In this document: in pieces, positions 62,901 through 64,000 of the stretch
How the letters are laid out: each line of letters begins with the position of its first letter
How positions within the stretch are numbered: the stretch's first letter is position 1
NCBI GenBank assembly: GCA_030765055.1
Contig: CM060950.1
Location: 270,077,581 to 270,141,580, forward strand
DNA from: Mantis religiosa
Lineage: Eukaryota; Arthropoda; Insecta; Mantodea; Mantidae
Direction of reading: 5' to 3'
DNA: 64,000 nucleotides
The notes under the pieces: generated by a model
Seen by the model: only the letters and a program-made list of their open reading frames with translations
Database searches by the model: none
What the model was told of the DNA's origin: nothing
Made by a program: the position numbers and the translations under genes

Positions 62901-64000
62901 TTGGCCATAGCGACTGACCAGCTGGCAAGCAAGGCCTTGGTTGACCTGCCACTGGAGTTCGTATCCCGGGAAGCCGCGTACACCTTTGTTGACGGGGCAC
63001 GGGACACGGAGATTCGTCAGCGCCTAATGCTCGGCGATTATAAAACCACCCAAAAGGCGCTGACAGCAGCATTAAGGATGGAGGCGGCCAAGGTAACAGC
63101 CATCCCGACGTCGAGAACGAGGAGTGTCTGCTACACCGGAGACAGAAGACCAGCTAAGGGACGCCGGCGAACACCTAGTGGCCTGTGGTGGGGGTGTGGA
63201 CAGCCCGGCCACCTGCAGAGAGACTGCCCGAACCAGGAAGGACAGCTGGAACAACGAATGAGGCCCGGCGTGGAGAGGGGTACGTCGGCGCCATTACCAC
63301 CTTCCCCTCGAGTGACACTGCGCTCCGTCAGCCGGCGAATGGATGACAGCCTCATCGCGGACGGTTGGGTGAGAGGGAAGACCTGCCGCGTGGTGGTGGA
63401 CACTGGGGCAGCCGTGTGACCATCATCAGACCTGACGTGGCAAAGGGTTTGCCGACGAGGAAGCCGAGCCGACCATAGGAGCTTGTCACGGCATCGGGCG
63501 AAACCTTGCCTGTGGAGAAGGAGGCCCTGCTGGAGCTGACCTTGGGGCGGAGTGCCGTGCGTCTGTGGGTGTTCGTCGCGAAGGTGGCTGAGGAGGTGAT
63601 TCTGGTACTGGATGCCCTCAGGAGCCACGAGGCGACGGTCGACGTCGGCAGGAAGGTCCTGCGGCTCAACGGAGAAGAGGTTATACTCCGTCAGCCCGAA
63701 GAGCGCCTTGGAATCTGCACGGTCGTCTTCAACGAAGACGTGGTTGTATCCGCGAGGAGCGAGGTGATAGTGACGGCGCGACCAGAAAGCGAGATAGCAG
63801 GTTGGGTCACTAGGCTGCAGGAGTACGACTTCACCTCGGAACATCGTAGATGGAAGAGCCACGGTAACGCTGACATCATGTCCCGAGCACCCTGTCCAGA
63901 TGAGTGCGGCCAGTGCACAAGAGTGGAGAAGGAGCGTGCCGCAGCAGTCCGAGTAGTCACGGCAGTGCCTGCGGATGGCTGGGATAGCGCAGGCCTGAGG

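Overview
This window looks like repeat-rich intergenic DNA from an animal, most likely an arthropod and probably an insect with a large genome. I infer this from the set of mobile elements: Jockey-type LINEs, Penelope-like elements (PLEs) with GIY-YIG endonucleases, piggyBac, pogo/Tigger, mariner, hAT, an IS630-like element, Gypsy LTR elements and many tRNA-derived SINEs. One pseudo-ORF (55549-56028) is of a kind I associate with arthropod genomes. I see no convincing host gene, no true tRNA or rRNA gene and no prokaryotic feature. I cannot name the species.

Layout. 1-608 is a direct repeat of period 418 that ends at a piggyBac-type insertion (609-2092). 2550-5960 holds a PLE fragment, a short TIR element (3436-3830), a GT microsatellite and a SINE. 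7870-18080 is a nested block. An old repeat carries a pogo-like transposon (7968-15823), and that transposon carries a 5.1-kb Jockey-type LINE (9973-15064) with a 10-bp target duplication. The same old repeat was also hit by a PLE (16006-17988) with a 12-bp duplication. A second copy of the old repeat at 33425-33765 shows the empty state of both sites. 18637-22565 holds another PLE and a long-open LINE reading frame, both on the minus strand. 23800-33300 carries a fold-back SINE, a mariner relic, PLE and Gypsy relics, a Tigger element with TIRs (30308-32361) and a second piggyBac derivative. 34447-44475 has SINEs, a hAT relic, an AT microsatellite and a degenerate IS630-like element that is itself invaded by a 243-bp near-perfect palindrome.

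45284-47954 is the best-preserved element: a 2.66-kb piggyBac with TTAA duplications, terminal inverted repeats and an uninterrupted 634-codon transposase frame. Further right are inverted SINE pairs (49185-49641, 61257-61571), an inverted pair of PLE termini (50233-50430), a LINE fragment with an RNase H domain (51357-52965) and two related Gypsy elements (57001-60770; 61572 to the window end).

The parts do not form one pathway. The window is a record of successive insertions. The most interesting signals are hammerhead-ribozyme-like 41-nt and 35-nt motifs that recur at PLE ends, long SINE-derived palindromes whose loop holds the tRNA-like B box, and palindromic subterminal motifs in the intact piggyBac.
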